64,000 nt of DNA from Rhodovulum robiginosum (GTDB lineage Bacteria; Pseudomonadota; Alphaproteobacteria; Rhodobacterales; Rhodobacteraceae): the NCBI RefSeq assembly GCF_003944755.1, contig NZ_RWGU01000044.1, positions 62,001 to 126,000 on the forward strand, written 5' to 3'. The notes under the pieces are model-generated. The model did not search any database. It was not told the DNA's origin and saw nothing but the letters and a program-made list of their open reading frames with translations. Of the stretch, positions 1 to 9,028 are shown piece by piece; the stretch's first letter is position 1, and each line of letters opens with the position of its first letter. A program made the position numbers and the translations under genes.

Positions 1-224
1 TTGATGAACAGCGGCGCCTGGTTGCGGCGCACCCGCCCGAACGCCTCGTCCAACGGCGCGTCGACGGCCAGCCTGTCCCATACCGGCGCGCCCCTGAGCG
101 CCTTGATCGAGGCGTTGACGAACAACTCGGCCGCCGGGTTGATCTCGACGATCCGGTCGTCGGGACCCACCAAAAGCGCCGGCACGGGCAGCGAGGCCCA
201 GATCGTTTCGTCCTGCTTGGTCAT
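1..224 (-). CDS. ntrB: Nitrogen regulation sensor kinase NtrB, N-terminal part only
   Basis: The reading frame starts at an ATG that overlaps the dusB stop codon (ATGA) and runs off the left edge of the window, so about 74 N-terminal residues are visible. They look like the start of a PAS domain, with hydrophobic strands, a GPDDRIVEINPAAE segment and a buried FVNASIKALRG helix. NtrB is a cytoplasmic histidine kinase that phosphorylates NtrC under nitrogen limitation. The kinase domain is outside the window. Identification rests on the PAS-like start and on its position directly after dusB (nifR3), the classic nifR3-ntrB-ntrC order of Rhodobacter relatives. Confidence 0.8.
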   Translation of the reverse strand, partial: MTKQDETIWASLPVPALLVGPDDRIVEINPAAELFVNASIKALRGAPVWDRLAVDAPLDEAFGRVRRNQAPLFI

Positions 225-1237
225 GCCGCCTGCCTCGATCGCTCGGCCGGCAGCGCCTCGGGCAGCAGGGCAAACACCTGCCCGGGCCGGCGTTCGGTCA
301 GCACGGTGCGGCGCAGTACAGGCGGCGTGCCGGCCGCGTCCATGTACCAGCCCAGATGCTTGCGCGCGACACGGCTGCCCAGGGCGCTGCCGTAAAACGA
401 CAGCATCGCCTCGTAATGGCCCGCCACCATCTCGGCAAAGGCCGCACCCCTCGGCACCCGCGGCGCCGGCGCGCCGAAAACGGCGGCGGCGATCTCGGCG
501 GGACGCCAGGGTGCACCTTGCGCGGCGCGGCCCACCATCACCCCGTCGGCGCCCGAGGCGGCGCGCGCGGCGCGCGCGGTGGCCGCATCCACGATATCGC
601 CGTTGGCGATGACCGGGATCGACACCGCCTCTTTCACCGCGCGGATCGCGGCCCAGTCGGCGCGGCCGTCGTAGAACTGGCAGCGTGTCCGGCCATGGAT
701 GGTGATCATCTGCACGCCGGCGGCCTCGGCCCGGCGCGCCAGATCGGGCGCGTTCAGGCTGGTATCGTCCCAGCCCAGGCGGGTTTTCAGCGTCACCGGC
801 ACGTCCACCGCGGCCACCACCGCCTCGACCAGCCCCAGCGCGTGGTCGAGATCGCGCATCAAGGCCGATCCCGAAAGGCCGCCCACCACCTTGCGTGCCG
901 GGCAGCCCATGTTGATGTCGATGATCCGCGCGCCCTGCCCTTCGACAAAACGCGCGGCCTCGGCCATCCAGCGCGCCTCGCGCCCGGCAAGCTGAACGGC
1001 GGTGTTTTCCACGCCGAATCCCAGCTCGGCCCGCTCGCGCACGCCGGGCTTGGCCTGCACGACCTCCTGGCTGGCCACCATCTCGGACACCACGAGCCCC
1101 ACGCCGAAAGACGCCACAAGCTGGCGGAACGGCAGGTCCGTGATGCCCGCGAGCGGTGCGAGAAACACAGGCGGGTCGAGTGTGAGAGACGCCACAGGGA
1201 CGGCCAAGTGATTAATCCTTGTGCATTCGATCTGCAT
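221..1237 (-). CDS. dusB: tRNA-dihydrouridine synthase DusB
   Basis: FMN- and NADPH-dependent enzyme that reduces uridine to dihydrouridine in tRNA. The protein is a TIM-barrel flavoprotein of 338 residues from the chosen ATG. Visible family signatures are [14 protein letters not shown] at the N-terminus, the catalytic-cysteine region [11 protein letters not shown], the RNA-binding HGRTRCQFY segment and the FMN-phosphate loop VIANGDIV. An in-frame TTG 39 bases further upstream is possible, but the ATG at 1237 gives the family length and the usual short lead into the barrel. The gene is translationally coupled to ntrB downstream by an ATGA overlap, the old nifR3-ntrB arrangement. Confidence 0.95.
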   Translation of the reverse strand: MQIECTRINHLAVPVASLTLDPPVFLAPLAGITDLPFRQLVASFGVGLVVSEMVASQEVVQAKPGVRERAELGFGVENTAVQLAGREARWMAEAARFVEGQGARIIDINMGCPARKVVGGLSGSALMRDLDHALGLVEAVVAAVDVPVTLKTRLGWDDTSLNAPDLARRAEAAGVQMITIHGRTRCQFYDGRADWAAIRAVKEAVSIPVIANGDIVDAATARAARAASGADGVMVGRAAQGAPWRPAEIAAAVFGAPAPRVPRGAAFAEMVAGHYEAMLSFYGSALGSRVARKHLGWYMDAAGTPPVLRRTVLTERRPGQVFALLPEALPAERSRQAA

Positions 1238-1395
1238 GTAGCTCTTGGCCGGCGGGATGGCAATTCGACCACGCAAAAGAAAACGGCGGCAGACGCAATT
1301 TGCCCAACTTTTGGGCGCCGACGCCCGGCAGATTGCCCCATTGCTCCGCCCTGCGCCACCTCCTAGACAGAGCCGGCAGAGGCCTGGGGGACAGG

Positions 1396-2541
1396 ATGAA
1401 GACCACAGCCATCATCGTTGCCGCCGGGCGCGGCACGCGCGCGGGCGGTGCCCGCCCGAAGCAGTATCAAGACCTGGCCGGCCGCGCGGTTCTGGCCCGC
1501 ACGATCGAGGCCTTTGCCGCCCATCCGCGGGTCGACGCGCTGGTCGTGGTGCTGCATCCCGAGGATGGCGACCTCTTCGCCGAGGCCGTGGCCGGGCTCG
1601 ACCTGGAGGTGACCACCGTATCGGGTGGCGCGACCCGCGATGCCTCGGTCCAGGCCGGGCTCGGTGCGGTGGCTCCGGGCACCGAGGCGGTGCTGATCCA
1701 CGACGGCGCGCGGCCGCTGATCAGCGCCGCGGTGATCGACCGGGTTCTGGATGCGCTGTCCGCCCATCCCGGCGCGGCCCCGGCCCTGCCGGTCACCGAT
1801 GCGCTTTGGCAGGGCGGCAACGGGCGGGTTCTGGCGCCGCGCCACCGCGGCGGGCTTTACCGGGCGCAGACGCCGCAGGGCTTTCTTCTCAGGGCGATCC
1901 AGGCCGCCCATGCGGCGCATCCGGGCGGGGCCGTCGACGATGTCGAGGTGGCGTTGGCCGCGGGGCTTGACGTGGGCATCGTCGAGGGGGAAGAGGACAA
2001 CCTGAAAATCACCCACCCCGACGATTTCGTGCGCGCCGAGCGCGTGCTCAGGGAGAGAGAGATGGACATTCGCACCGGCAACGGTTTCGACGTGCACGCC
2101 TTTTGCGCGGGCGACGCGGTGATCCTGTGCGGCATCGCCGTGCCGCATGACAGGGCGCTCAAGGGCCATTCCGATGCCGATGTCGGCATGCACGCGGTGA
2201 CCGACGCGATTTACGGCGCGCTGGCCGACGGCGATATCGGCCAGCATTTCCCGCCCTCCGACCCGCAATGGAAGGGCGCGGCCAGCGACATCTTTCTGAA
2301 ACACGCGGTAGGCCGGGCCACGGACCGCGGCTATCGCATCGCCAATGCCGACCTCACGCTGATCTGCGAGCGGCCCAAGATCGGCCCCCATGCCGCGGCG
2401 ATGCGCGCCGAGATGGCCCGCCTGATGGGCATCGACGAAGGCCGGATGAGCGTGAAGGCCACCACCTCGGAAAAGCTGGGCTTCACCGGCCGGCAGGAGG
2501 GCATCGCGGCGCTGGCCACCGTGACGCTGGTCAAGCCATGA
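1396..2541 (+). CDS. ispDF: Bifunctional MEP cytidylyltransferase / MECDP synthase IspDF
   Basis: Cytoplasmic enzyme of the non-mevalonate isoprenoid pathway joining steps 3 and 5 in one chain of 381 residues. Residues 1 to about 220 are the IspD domain, with the CTP-binding [16 protein letters not shown] loop and a HDGARPL motif. From about residue 224 the IspF domain begins, with [11 protein letters not shown] zinc-ligand residues (D and H), the [11 protein letters not shown] loop and the [11 protein letters not shown] loop near the end. The ATG at 1396 was preferred to an upstream in-frame start because it directly precedes the IspD nucleotide loop. The IspD-IspF fusion is common in alphaproteobacteria. 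The stop overlaps the pgpA start (ATGA). Confidence 0.96.
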   Translation: MKTTAIIVAAGRGTRAGGARPKQYQDLAGRAVLARTIEAFAAHPRVDALVVVLHPEDGDLFAEAVAGLDLEVTTVSGGATRDASVQAGLGAVAPGTEAVLIHDGARPLISAAVIDRVLDALSAHPGAAPALPVTDALWQGGNGRVLAPRHRGGLYRAQTPQGFLLRAIQAAHAAHPGGAVDDVEVALAAGLDVGIVEGEEDNLKITHPDDFVRAERVLREREMDIRTGNGFDVHAFCAGDAVILCGIAVPHDRALKGHSDADVGMHAVTDAIYGALADGDIGQHFPPSDPQWKGAASDIFLKHAVGRATDRGYRIANADLTLICERPKIGPHAAAMRAEMARLMGIDEGRMSVKATTSEKLGFTGRQEGIAALATVTLVKP

Positions 2542-3026
2542 GCGAGAGGATTGCCACCGTCTTCGGCGTGGGCCGGCTGAAGCCCGCCTCGGGCACCTGG
2601 GGCTCGCTGGCCGCGCTGCCCGCCTTCTGGCTGCTGCATGTGATCGGGGGCTTCGGGTTGGTCGTGCTGGCCACCCTCGCCGTCTGCGGCCTTGGCTGGT
2701 GGGCCATCGACCGCGCCGCGGGGGCAGAGGCCGACCCCGACCGCAGCGAATACGTGATCGACGAGGTCGCGGGCATGTGGATCGCGCTCTGGCCGGTCTC
2801 CTTCGGCGCCGTCTTCGCCGAGGCGAACGTGCTGGCGCTTTACCCGGGCTGGATCGCGGCCTTCCTGGCCTTCCGCCTGTTCGACATCTGGAAACCGGGC
2901 CCCGTGGGCTGGGCCGACCGGCGCAAGACGCCGCTGGGGGTGATGCTGGACGACGTGATCGCGGGGGCTATCGCGGCGGTCGTGGTGGTGGTACTGGCGG
3001 CGATCGCGCATATCTTCCTGATGTGA
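2538..3026 (+). CDS. pgpA: Phosphatidylglycerophosphatase A
   Basis: Inner-membrane phosphatase that converts phosphatidylglycerol phosphate to phosphatidylglycerol. The 162-residue protein opens with the family signature [15 protein letters not shown] and carries the acidic [11 protein letters not shown] motif and a late LDDVIAG motif, both typical of PgpA. Hydrophobic stretches around residues 23-50, 75-105 and 135-160 fit the usual four membrane passes. The start codon overlaps the ispDF stop, and the stop codon TGA shares its last base with the next ATG, so ispDF, pgpA and the CinA-family gene appear translationally coupled. Confidence 0.93.
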   Translation: MSERIATVFGVGRLKPASGTWGSLAALPAFWLLHVIGGFGLVVLATLAVCGLGWWAIDRAAGAEADPDRSEYVIDEVAGMWIALWPVSFGAVFAEANVLALYPGWIAAFLAFRLFDIWKPGPVGWADRRKTPLGVMLDDVIAGAIAAVVVVVLAAIAHIFLM

Positions 3027-3499
3027 TGGACACCGCCGAAACCCTTTTGGACCGGGCCCGCGCTGCCGGCGCCACGATCGCCACCGCCGAAAGCTGCACC
3101 GGCGGCATGATCGCCGCCGCGATCACCGATATCGCCGGCTCGTCGGCGGTGTTCGACCGCGGCTTCGTGACCTATTCCAACGCCGCCAAGACGCAGATGC
3201 TGGGCGTCGCGCCAAAGACGCTGGAGGCGCATGGCGCGGTGTCCGAAGCGGTCGCCGCCGAGATGGCGGCGGGCGCGCTGGCGCGCTCGGACGCCACGCT
3301 GGCCGTCGCGGTGACCGGCATCGCCGGGCCGGGCGGGTCGGACCACAAGCCCGAGGGGCGGGTCTGCTTCGCGCTTGCGCGCCGGGGTGCCGCGCCGGTG
3401 GCCGAAACCGTCGAGTTCGGCCCGCGCGGGCGCACGGCGGTGCGCGCGGCCACCGTCGCCCATGCGCTGGACATCCTGATCGGCGCCCTTCCGGGCTGA
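3026..3499 (+). CDS. pncC: CinA-family nicotinamide-nucleotide amidase (PncC type)
   Basis: A stand-alone C-terminal CinA domain of 157 residues. The family deamidates nicotinamide mononucleotide to nicotinic acid mononucleotide in NAD salvage. Diagnostic segments are [16 protein letters not shown] with the catalytic serine, the FVTYSN strand, and the VTGIAGPGG loop. The N-terminal molybdopterin-binding-like CinA domain is absent, as in E. coli PncC (YgaD). The ATG lies within the pgpA stop (TGATG), so expression is coupled to the ispDF-pgpA unit. NMN amidase activity is inferred from the family. Confidence 0.9.
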   Translation: MDTAETLLDRARAAGATIATAESCTGGMIAAAITDIAGSSAVFDRGFVTYSNAAKTQMLGVAPKTLEAHGAVSEAVAAEMAAGALARSDATLAVAVTGIAGPGGSDHKPEGRVCFALARRGAAPVAETVEFGPRGRTAVRAATVAHALDILIGALPG

Positions 3500-3512
3500 G
3501 GCCGCCCGGCCC

Positions 3513-3980
3513 TCAGCCGGCCGCGGCCTTCCGCGCCCCGTAAAGCGCCTTGGCGCGGTCCTCGAACGCGCGCACGATGCGCTGCATCGCGTCGTTGAAC
3601 ACCGCGCCGATCACGCCTTGCAGCACCCTGTTCTTGAATTCGAAATCCACGAAGAACTCGACATGGCAGCGGCCCTCGCCGATATCGCGGAACTTCCAGT
3701 AGGAACGCATGTGGCGGAACGGCCCGTCGAGATACTCGGTGTCGATGCGGCAATCCTCGGGCCAGAGCGTCACGCGGCTGCCAAAGCGTTCGCGGAAAAC
3801 CTTGAACGAGATCACAAGATCGGCCTCCATCACCTCGTGATCCTGGAACGCGGTGCGCGTGCGGATGCGCGCCGCCGCTGTCCAGGGCAGGAATTTGGGG
3901 TAGGACGCGACATCGGCCACCAGATCGTACATCTGCTGGGCCGAATAAGGCATCTCGCGGTTTTCGGAATGGGTCGGCAT
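3513..3980 (-). CDS. COQ10/RatA-like START-domain protein (ubiquinone-binding)
   Basis: A single START-like (SRPBCC) domain of 155 residues. The opening pattern with YSAQQMYDLVADVASYPKF and the conserved LPW turn is typical of the COQ10/RatA family. In mitochondria the homologue binds coenzyme Q and supports respiration; in E. coli RatA is described as a toxin that affects ribosome association. In alphaproteobacteria a role as a quinone chaperone is more often assumed, and no antitoxin-like partner (RatB) is next to it here. The gene converges on pncC with a 13-base gap and diverges from hpt. Confidence 0.88.
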   Translation of the reverse strand: MPTHSENREMPYSAQQMYDLVADVASYPKFLPWTAAARIRTRTAFQDHEVMEADLVISFKVFRERFGSRVTLWPEDCRIDTEYLDGPFRHMRSYWKFRDIGEGRCHVEFFVDFEFKNRVLQGVIGAVFNDAMQRIVRAFEDRAKALYGARKAAAG

Positions 3981-4048
3981 AGCTGCGCGCGTTTGTTAAC
4001 AGTGGGGCGCCATTTGACCCCACGGGGCCGCAAAATCAAGGGTAGGCC

Positions 4049-4588
4049 ATGCCAGAGAGACCTTATGTCATAGACGAGATGATATCGGCCAAGACAATCG
4101 CGGCCCGGGTCGAGGCGCTGGCCCAGGAGATCGAGACCTGTTTCGCGGGCACCGACAAGCTGGTGGTGGTGGGCCTGCTGCGCGGCTCGTTCGTGTTCAT
4201 CGCCGACCTGGTGCGCGAGCTGGACCTGCCGGTAGAGGTCGATTTCATCGAAACCTCTTCCTACGGCAACGCCATGGAAAGCTCGCGCGAGGTGCGAATC
4301 CTCAAGGATCTGCGCGGCGAGATCGAGGGGCGCGACGTTCTGGTGGTCGAGGATATCGTGGATACCGGCCACACGCTGGCCCACGTTCTGCACCTGCTGG
4401 AGGGGCGCAAGCCGCGGCGGCTGAAGGTCTGCGCGCTGCTCGACAAGCCCGCGCGGCGCGAGGTCGAGGTCGCCGCCGATTGGGTGGGCTTCGAGATCCC
4501 GGACGAATTCGTGGTCGGGTATGGCATCGACTACGCGCAACGCAACCGCAACCTGCCCCATATCGGCAAGGTCAGGGCGGCCGAATGA
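4049..4588 (+). CDS. hpt: Hypoxanthine phosphoribosyltransferase
   Basis: Purine salvage enzyme that joins hypoxanthine or guanine to PRPP, giving IMP or GMP. At 179 residues it has the standard family length. The PRPP-binding motif [12 protein letters not shown] sits near residue 100, preceded by the flexible-loop region with [10 protein letters not shown], and the base-recognition end with [14 protein letters not shown] is present. It overlaps the following small membrane protein gene by an ATGA junction, suggesting one transcript. Confidence 0.93.
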   Translation: MPERPYVIDEMISAKTIAARVEALAQEIETCFAGTDKLVVVGLLRGSFVFIADLVRELDLPVEVDFIETSSYGNAMESSREVRILKDLRGEIEGRDVLVVEDIVDTGHTLAHVLHLLEGRKPRRLKVCALLDKPARREVEVAADWVGFEIPDEFVVGYGIDYAQRNRNLPHIGKVRAAE

Positions 4589-4764
4589 ACCTGCGCTGGA
4601 TGTTGCGCGCCAAACGCTGGGCGCAGACCCCGCCGAGTGCCGGGCGGGTGAAATTCGTGCTGGGCGTCATTGCGCTCTGCCTGCTGCTTTACGCCGTCGA
4701 GCGTGTCTTTGGCTGGCCCGACTGGCTGACCCCAAACAGCCCGCGCGGGCGGATCGGGCTCTAG
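4585..4764 (+). CDS. Small membrane protein of unknown function (59 aa)
   Basis: A 59-residue protein whose ATG overlaps the hpt stop codon. It has a basic N-terminus ([14 protein letters not shown]), one clear membrane segment (about residues 27-43, [19 protein letters not shown]) and a short tail ending in PRGRIGL, which predicts an N-in single-pass inner-membrane protein. I do not recognise a family. The translational coupling to hpt and the good reading frame support it as a real gene. Confidence 0.7.
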   Translation: MNLRWMLRAKRWAQTPPSAGRVKFVLGVIALCLLLYAVERVFGWPDWLTPNSPRGRIGL

Positions 4765-4874
4765 CGCGGGCAAGATCCTGTACTGGGATAATTACAAGAA
4801 ATTTCGAATTTTCCTGCACTTGCGGCACGAGCCTCATGTCGCCCGAACGCGGCGCCGATGGCCCCGGCGCGATC

Positions 4875-4897
4875 GGGTATTTCGGCCAAGAAGAAGC
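4875..4897 (-). repeat. Gene-end repeat, copy 1 (downstream of lipA)
   Basis: Read on the minus strand, 13 bases after the lipA stop, the sequence is GCTTCTTCTTGGCCGAAATA followed by CCC. It closely matches four other short sequences in this window, all at 3' ends of genes. It is the least conserved copy on the A/T side. Function unknown. Confidence 0.6.
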
Positions 4898-4909
4898 AGG
4901 GCGCCGCGA

Positions 4910-5869
4910 TCAGCCCCGCCCGAGGCGGTCTTGCCGAGCCGCGCGCAGGCGGGCGAAATCCTCGCCCGCGTGGTAGGAAGACCGTGTCAGGGGCGTGGCA
5001 GAAACCATCAGGAAGCCCTTGCCATAGGCCGCTTTTTCATAGGCGGCGAACTCGTCGGGCGTGACGAACCGGGCGACGGCGTGGTGTTTCGGGGTGGGTT
5101 GCAGGTATTGCCCTATGGTCAGGAAATCGACATCGGCCGCGCGCAGATCGTCCATCACCTGGTGCACGGCCTGGCGGTCTTCGCCGAGGCCGACCATGAT
5201 GCCCGACTTGGTAAAGCGGCCCGGGTCGATCTCCTTGACCCGCTGCAGCAGGCGCAGCGAGTGGAAATAGCGCGCGCCGGGGCGCACCTGCGGGTAGAGG
5301 CCGGGGACGGTTTCGAGATTGTGGTTGAAGACATCGGGCCGGGCCGCGACCACGGTTTCGAGCGCGCTGTCGGGGCATTTCAGGAAATCGGGCGTCAGCA
5401 CCTCGATCGTGGTGCCGGGGGCGCGGTGGCGCACGGCGCGGATGGTCTGGGCGAAATGCTCGGCCCCGCCATCGTCGAGGTCGTCGCGGTCGACCGAGGT
5501 GATCACCACGTGGTTGAGGCCCAGTTTCTGCACGGCGTCGGCCACGCGGCCCGGTTCGAACGCGTCCAGCGTATCGGGCCGGCCGGTGGCCACGTTGCAG
5601 AAGGTGCAGCCGCGGGTGCAGATCTCGCCCATGATCATCATCGTGGCGTGGCCATGGGCCCAGCATTCGCCCACGTTCGGGCAGCCGGCCTCTTCGCAGA
5701 CGGTCGCCAGCCCGTGTTCGCGGATCACCTTGTGGGTATCGCGGTAGCCCTGCCCGCCCGGCGCGCGGACGCGGATCCAGGCGGGTTTCTTGGGCTGTTG
5801 GGCGGCATCGGGCCGGTGCGCCTTTTCGGGGTGGCGCAGGGCGGGCTGGGTCAGATCGCGCGGGCGCAT
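4910..5869 (-). CDS. lipA: Lipoyl synthase (radical SAM)
   Basis: Inserts two sulfur atoms into the octanoyl group bound to lipoyl domains of 2-oxoacid dehydrogenases and the glycine cleavage H protein. The 319-residue protein shows both iron-sulfur sites: an auxiliary cluster motif [12 protein letters not shown] and the radical-SAM motif CTRGCTFC. The C-terminal RSSYHAG segment supplies the conserved serine ligand. The start at 5869 was chosen because a strong AGGAGG lies four bases upstream; an in-frame ATG 15 bases further upstream would place that site inside the gene. The reading frame could extend to 5962, but those residues are not family-like. Confidence 0.95.
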   Translation of the reverse strand: MRPRDLTQPALRHPEKAHRPDAAQQPKKPAWIRVRAPGGQGYRDTHKVIREHGLATVCEEAGCPNVGECWAHGHATMMIMGEICTRGCTFCNVATGRPDTLDAFEPGRVADAVQKLGLNHVVITSVDRDDLDDGGAEHFAQTIRAVRHRAPGTTIEVLTPDFLKCPDSALETVVAARPDVFNHNLETVPGLYPQVRPGARYFHSLRLLQRVKEIDPGRFTKSGIMVGLGEDRQAVHQVMDDLRAADVDFLTIGQYLQPTPKHHAVARFVTPDEFAAYEKAAYGKGFLMVSATPLTRSSYHAGEDFARLRAARQDRLGRG

Positions 5870-5964
5870 GGGGCCTCCTGTCATTGCACCCGACTTAATG
5901 TCTCTGGCCGGGCTTGTCCAATGCCGCCGGCCCCTGGCGCCTGCTCGCGCGGCAAGGCGCACGC

Positions 5965-6009
5965 AAAGAAAACCCCGCCGGCGGGGCCTGGGAGGCCCGG
6001 CCGGCGGGG
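5965..6009 (-). terminator. Intrinsic terminator after the 99-aa gene
   Basis: A perfect inverted repeat (CCCCGCCGG ... CCGGCGGGG with further pairing inside) at 5973-6009 is followed on the minus strand by TTTTCTTTG. This fits rho-independent termination of the small gene ending at 6056 and insulates it from lipA. Confidence 0.8.
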
Positions 6010-6055
6010 AGGACAGGAGCGGAGCGGGAACGCAAACGGCGTGGAGGGGCGCCGG

Positions 6056-6355
6056 TCAGGTCTCGCGGTGGCCGCCCGCGTGGCGCAGGCGCAATTCGAA
6101 CGCGGTGTCGCTGAAGGCCCGCATCCGCGTTTCGCGCTCAAGCTCGCGGATCAGTTGGCCGCCGCCGGTGTCGACCGCCAGCCGGCGGCTGGTGCGCGAC
6201 ACAACGAGGTAGAGCAACGCCATGCCGCACAGGACCGCCGAGAAGGATTCCGGCGTCATCGAGAGGGCGGAGAGGTTGTTGGAAAAGGCCTGGTACCAAT
6301 CCGGCGCGGCGCCGGGGGCGTATTGATGACCGACAAAATCTTTAAGGGGATTCAT
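6056..6355 (-). CDS. Small single-pass membrane protein of unknown function (99 aa)
   Basis: A 99-residue protein with one hydrophobic segment near residues 38-52 (SAVLCGMALLYLVVS) flanked by basic residues, then a charged tail rich in Arg and Glu. I recognise no family. A good ribosome site (GAGGAA, seven bases before the ATG) and the intrinsic terminator just downstream support it as an independent transcription unit. A perfect 7-bp inverted repeat (6395-6410) lies in its upstream region. Confidence 0.65.
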   Translation of the reverse strand: MNPLKDFVGHQYAPGAAPDWYQAFSNNLSALSMTPESFSAVLCGMALLYLVVSRTSRRLAVDTGGGQLIRELERETRMRAFSDTAFELRLRHAGGHRET

Positions 6356-6394
6356 CTATTTATTCCTCACGCAGATCGTCCTTGCCAGGATAGG

Positions 6395-6410
6395 GCCACA
6401 GAACTGTGGC
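6395..6410. repeat. Perfect inverted repeat upstream of the 99-aa gene
   Basis: GCCACAG-AA-CTGTGGC lies 40-55 bases upstream of the 99-aa gene start and about 200 bases before the divergent VIT gene. It could be a leader hairpin or a dimeric regulator site. The rest of 6356-6603 shows no gene. Confidence 0.35.
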
Positions 6411-6603
6411 GAAAATTCGTCCTATTGTGCAGAAATCGCCGATGGAAGCGGCCAGGGCACGCCATTGGTGGCAAAAGCGCGCCCAGGCCCGGCCCGTGCC
6501 GTTACATCGCCCTCTCGCCGCTGCGAAATGGCTGCGGCGGCACCGCGCTTGTGGCGGCGCGGCCAGCGCGGCTATGGTCGCCGAAGAACGCGGAGCGAGC
6601 GCC

Positions 6604-7323
6604 ATGGTTCCCGACCCAGGCACGGCCCCCCGGTTGGGCCGAACCCAGGAATTCCTGAAGCAGATCGTCTATGGCGGCAATGACGGGATCGTGACCACCT
6701 TTGCCATCGTCGCGGGCTTTGCCGGGGCGCGGGCCGAGGGGGTGGCCGAAATCGGTGCGCTGGCGGTGCTGGTCTTCGGTCTGGCCAACCTCTTTGCCGA
6801 CGCGGTGTCGATGGGGCTGGGCGAATTCCTGTCCGGCCGCGCGCAGCGCGACCTCTACGCCGCGCAACATGCCGGCACGCTGCGCCACGTGCGCCACGAC
6901 ACCGGCCACGCCCGCGGACGGCTGGCCGGGCTGTTGCAGGGCCGCGGGCTGTCGTCGAGCGATGCCGAGGCGGCCAGCGCGATCCTGGCGCGCAACCCGG
7001 CGCTGATGGCGGAGTTGTTGATGCGTTACGACAAAGGGCTCGACCATCCCGACGGCGACAGCCCGGCGATCAACGGGCTGTTTACCTTTTTCTCATTCGT
7101 CGTTTTCGGGGTGGTGCCGCTGGTCCCGTATTTCCTGCGGCCCGCCGATGCCACCACCATGATGCTGTCCGCCGGGGCGACGCTGGCCGCGCTGGTGGCG
7201 CTGGGGTTGTTGCGCTGGAACGCGACGGGGCTGCGGCTGGGCCGGTCTGTGGGCGAGACGGTGCTGGTGGGCAGCGTCTGCGCGGTGGTGGCGTTTGCGG
7301 TGGGCGCGGCGGTGGGGGGCTGA
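6604..7323 (+). CDS. VIT1/CCC1-family metal transporter
   Basis: A 239-residue integral membrane protein of the vacuolar iron transporter family (DUF125). In plants and yeast the family moves Fe2+ or Mn2+ out of the cytosol; in bacteria the role is probably metal export. The N-terminal motif EFLKQIVYGGNDGIVTTFAI, the DAVSMGLGEFLS segment in the second membrane helix, a charged cytoplasmic domain (about residues 75-145) and three C-terminal helices follow family architecture. The ATG at 6604 (GGAG nine bases upstream) was preferred over an in-frame start at 6406, whose extra 66 residues are low-complexity and unlike the family. Confidence 0.88.
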   Translation: MVPDPGTAPRLGRTQEFLKQIVYGGNDGIVTTFAIVAGFAGARAEGVAEIGALAVLVFGLANLFADAVSMGLGEFLSGRAQRDLYAAQHAGTLRHVRHDTGHARGRLAGLLQGRGLSSSDAEAASAILARNPALMAELLMRYDKGLDHPDGDSPAINGLFTFFSFVVFGVVPLVPYFLRPADATTMMLSAGATLAALVALGLLRWNATGLRLGRSVGETVLVGSVCAVVAFAVGAAVGG

Positions 7324-7383
7324 AGGGCGGTGCCCGTGCGCGACCCTCTCTGCCCCGACCGGACGCCCCCGCCAACAGGCCCC

Positions 7384-8499
7384 CTACCCGATCAGATCGG
7401 CGCCGCCGCCCTGCTGCCGCTCGTAATGGCGCTTGAGCCGTTGCAGCGCGATGCGCAGCACGATCTTGCCTGACCGGGCAGACCAGCCCATGCGTTGTTC
7501 GGCCGTCTCCAGCCCTTCGAGGAAGCAGCAGCAGCGCAGCGCCACGTCGCCCAGCCCGGGGCCGAGATCGCGCAGCGCCGCGGCCACACGCTCGCGCGCG
7601 GCGGCGGGGCCGCGGGCTGGGCCGTCGCCCGATCCCATCGCGCCGCGTTCGCCCCCGGTGAGGAACCGGTCCCAGTTCTGGGTGATGCGGGGGCCCATCT
7701 GGGCAACCTCGAAATCCTCGCGCAGCCGCTCGCCCGCGGCGACCAGTTCGGGCGCGAGGAAGGGCCGGCCGTCCTTGTCCTTGCGGCGGGCGAGCGCGGC
7801 CAGCGGCGATTCGGCGAGGTTCATGCGCACCCGCTCGGCCGGCGCATCGCCGGTCGCGCGCAGCTTTTTCAACCCGATCTCGCGGTGCTGGTCGCCGAAG
7901 GGCGCCGCGGCCTCGGCAAAGCCGGGCGCCGCGCCGCGTTGCTCGGCCAGCATGCGCTTCAGCGCGGCGCGCCCGGCCGGGGTGATCTCGTAGGTCAGGA
8001 CCTTGCCGCGCGAGGCGCAGGCGATCCAGTCCTTCAGCGCGAAGGCTTCGGCCACCGCGCGGTCGAGAACGGCGACACGGGCGCTGCCGCCGTCGGCTTG
8101 GCGGCGCAGCACCACCGCGCGCTCCATGTCGCGGGCAATGGCGAGGAACGCGCCGGTTTCGTTCAGCCGGCGCAGCACGCGCCGCGCCTCGGTCTGGATC
8201 GTCGTCTCGTCGGCGGCCCCGGGGGCCTTGCGGAACGCTGCTGTCATCGGGTGGCCTTTCTTCGTAACGGAAGGAGATCGGTGTAGCGCGGCCAGGCGGG
8301 CGAGCGCGGAATCGACAAGCGGGTCGTCGCGGCGGGCCTCGGTGCGGCGCACCTGGCGCAGCACCGTCGAGGCGTGGCACCCCGCGCCCTGGGCGAGCGC
8401 GCGCAGCGAGCGCCCGCCCTCCACATGGCTCAGGTAGCGATGCACCGGCAGCGGCACCCAACTGGGTGCGGGTCCGGTCTTGCACGGTCCGGCAGTCAT
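7384..8499 (-). CDS. DUF6456-type helix-turn-helix protein
   Basis: A 371-residue protein with an N-terminal helix-turn-helix-like segment (about residues 18-50, SHVEGGRSLRALAQGAGCHA then STVLRQVRR), a second winged-helix-like region with EITPAGRAALKRML near residue 150, and a conserved C-terminal region (about 215-371) ending in GKIVLRIALQRLKRHYE. I recognise this as the DUF6456 type found in Rhodobacterales; its function is not established and DNA binding is inferred. The chosen ATG follows a GGGGGA ribosome site. It diverges from a DUF6477 gene, a pairing I believe recurs in this group. Confidence 0.75.
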   Translation of the reverse strand: MTAGPCKTGPAPSWVPLPVHRYLSHVEGGRSLRALAQGAGCHASTVLRQVRRTEARRDDPLVDSALARLAALHRSPSVTKKGHPMTAAFRKAPGAADETTIQTEARRVLRRLNETGAFLAIARDMERAVVLRRQADGGSARVAVLDRAVAEAFALKDWIACASRGKVLTYEITPAGRAALKRMLAEQRGAAPGFAEAAAPFGDQHREIGLKKLRATGDAPAERVRMNLAESPLAALARRKDKDGRPFLAPELVAAGERLREDFEVAQMGPRITQNWDRFLTGGERGAMGSGDGPARGPAAARERVAAALRDLGPGLGDVALRCCCFLEGLETAEQRMGWSARSGKIVLRIALQRLKRHYERQQGGGADLIG

Positions 8500-8724
8500 C
8501 CGTGTCCCCCTGTGCCCGGGCGGGCCGGCGACATGCCGAACCTTGGGCGAACGCACTTCATGGTTGTTTTTCTTACCGTTTCGTTAACGCGTAACACTTC
8601 GGCAATCATTGTTTCTAAAGGATAAACTTCTCTTACGCGCGCGTGCGGCGTTATCCTGAAACACGCAACACCCGCTAAGGTTGTGCCACACAGGGGGCCG
8701 GCACCTCTTGCGGAGACCATCGTC

Positions 8725-9021
8725 ATGACCGATCTGAAAACCACCCTCGGCCAGTTGCGCCGTCCGCGTCTTCTGGTCCGTGCGGCACGGCACGGGCTGG
8801 GCGAGTACCGCCGCGACCGCGACCTTGCGCGCATCCTTCACGGGCGCCGACCGGCCAGCCCCCGTCACGCGCTGGCCGCGCTGGTCGATTGCGAGGCCGA
8901 GATCGAGGCGGCCCGGCAGGCCGGCGCCGCCGGCTACAGCCCGGCGCGCCACGTGGACATGCTGATCGCGATGATGGGCGAGGCGATGCTGATCGCGGAC
9001 CGGCACGGGCCGGCGGGCTGA
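8725..9021 (+). CDS. DUF6477-family small protein
   Basis: A 98-residue, arginine-rich helical protein (TTLGQLRRPRLLVRAARHGL at the N-terminus) with a conserved middle around the DCEAEIEAARQAG segment. I match it to the DUF6477 family from memory; no function is known. The ATG at 8725 was chosen over an in-frame start at 8683 because the family begins at MTDLKTTL. The 225-base gap to the divergent DUF6456 gene contains AT-rich stretches (8565-8625) suitable for promoters. Confidence 0.7.
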   Translation: MTDLKTTLGQLRRPRLLVRAARHGLGEYRRDRDLARILHGRRPASPRHALAALVDCEAEIEAARQAGAAGYSPARHVDMLIAMMGEAMLIADRHGPAG

Positions 9022-9028
9022 TCCGGCC

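Noticed and set aside
4820-6658. Long plus-strand open frame (about 600 codons) opposite lipA
   Set aside because: It is the antisense shadow of lipA in a GC-rich genome; the composition is low-complexity and the lipA motifs on the other strand are unambiguous.
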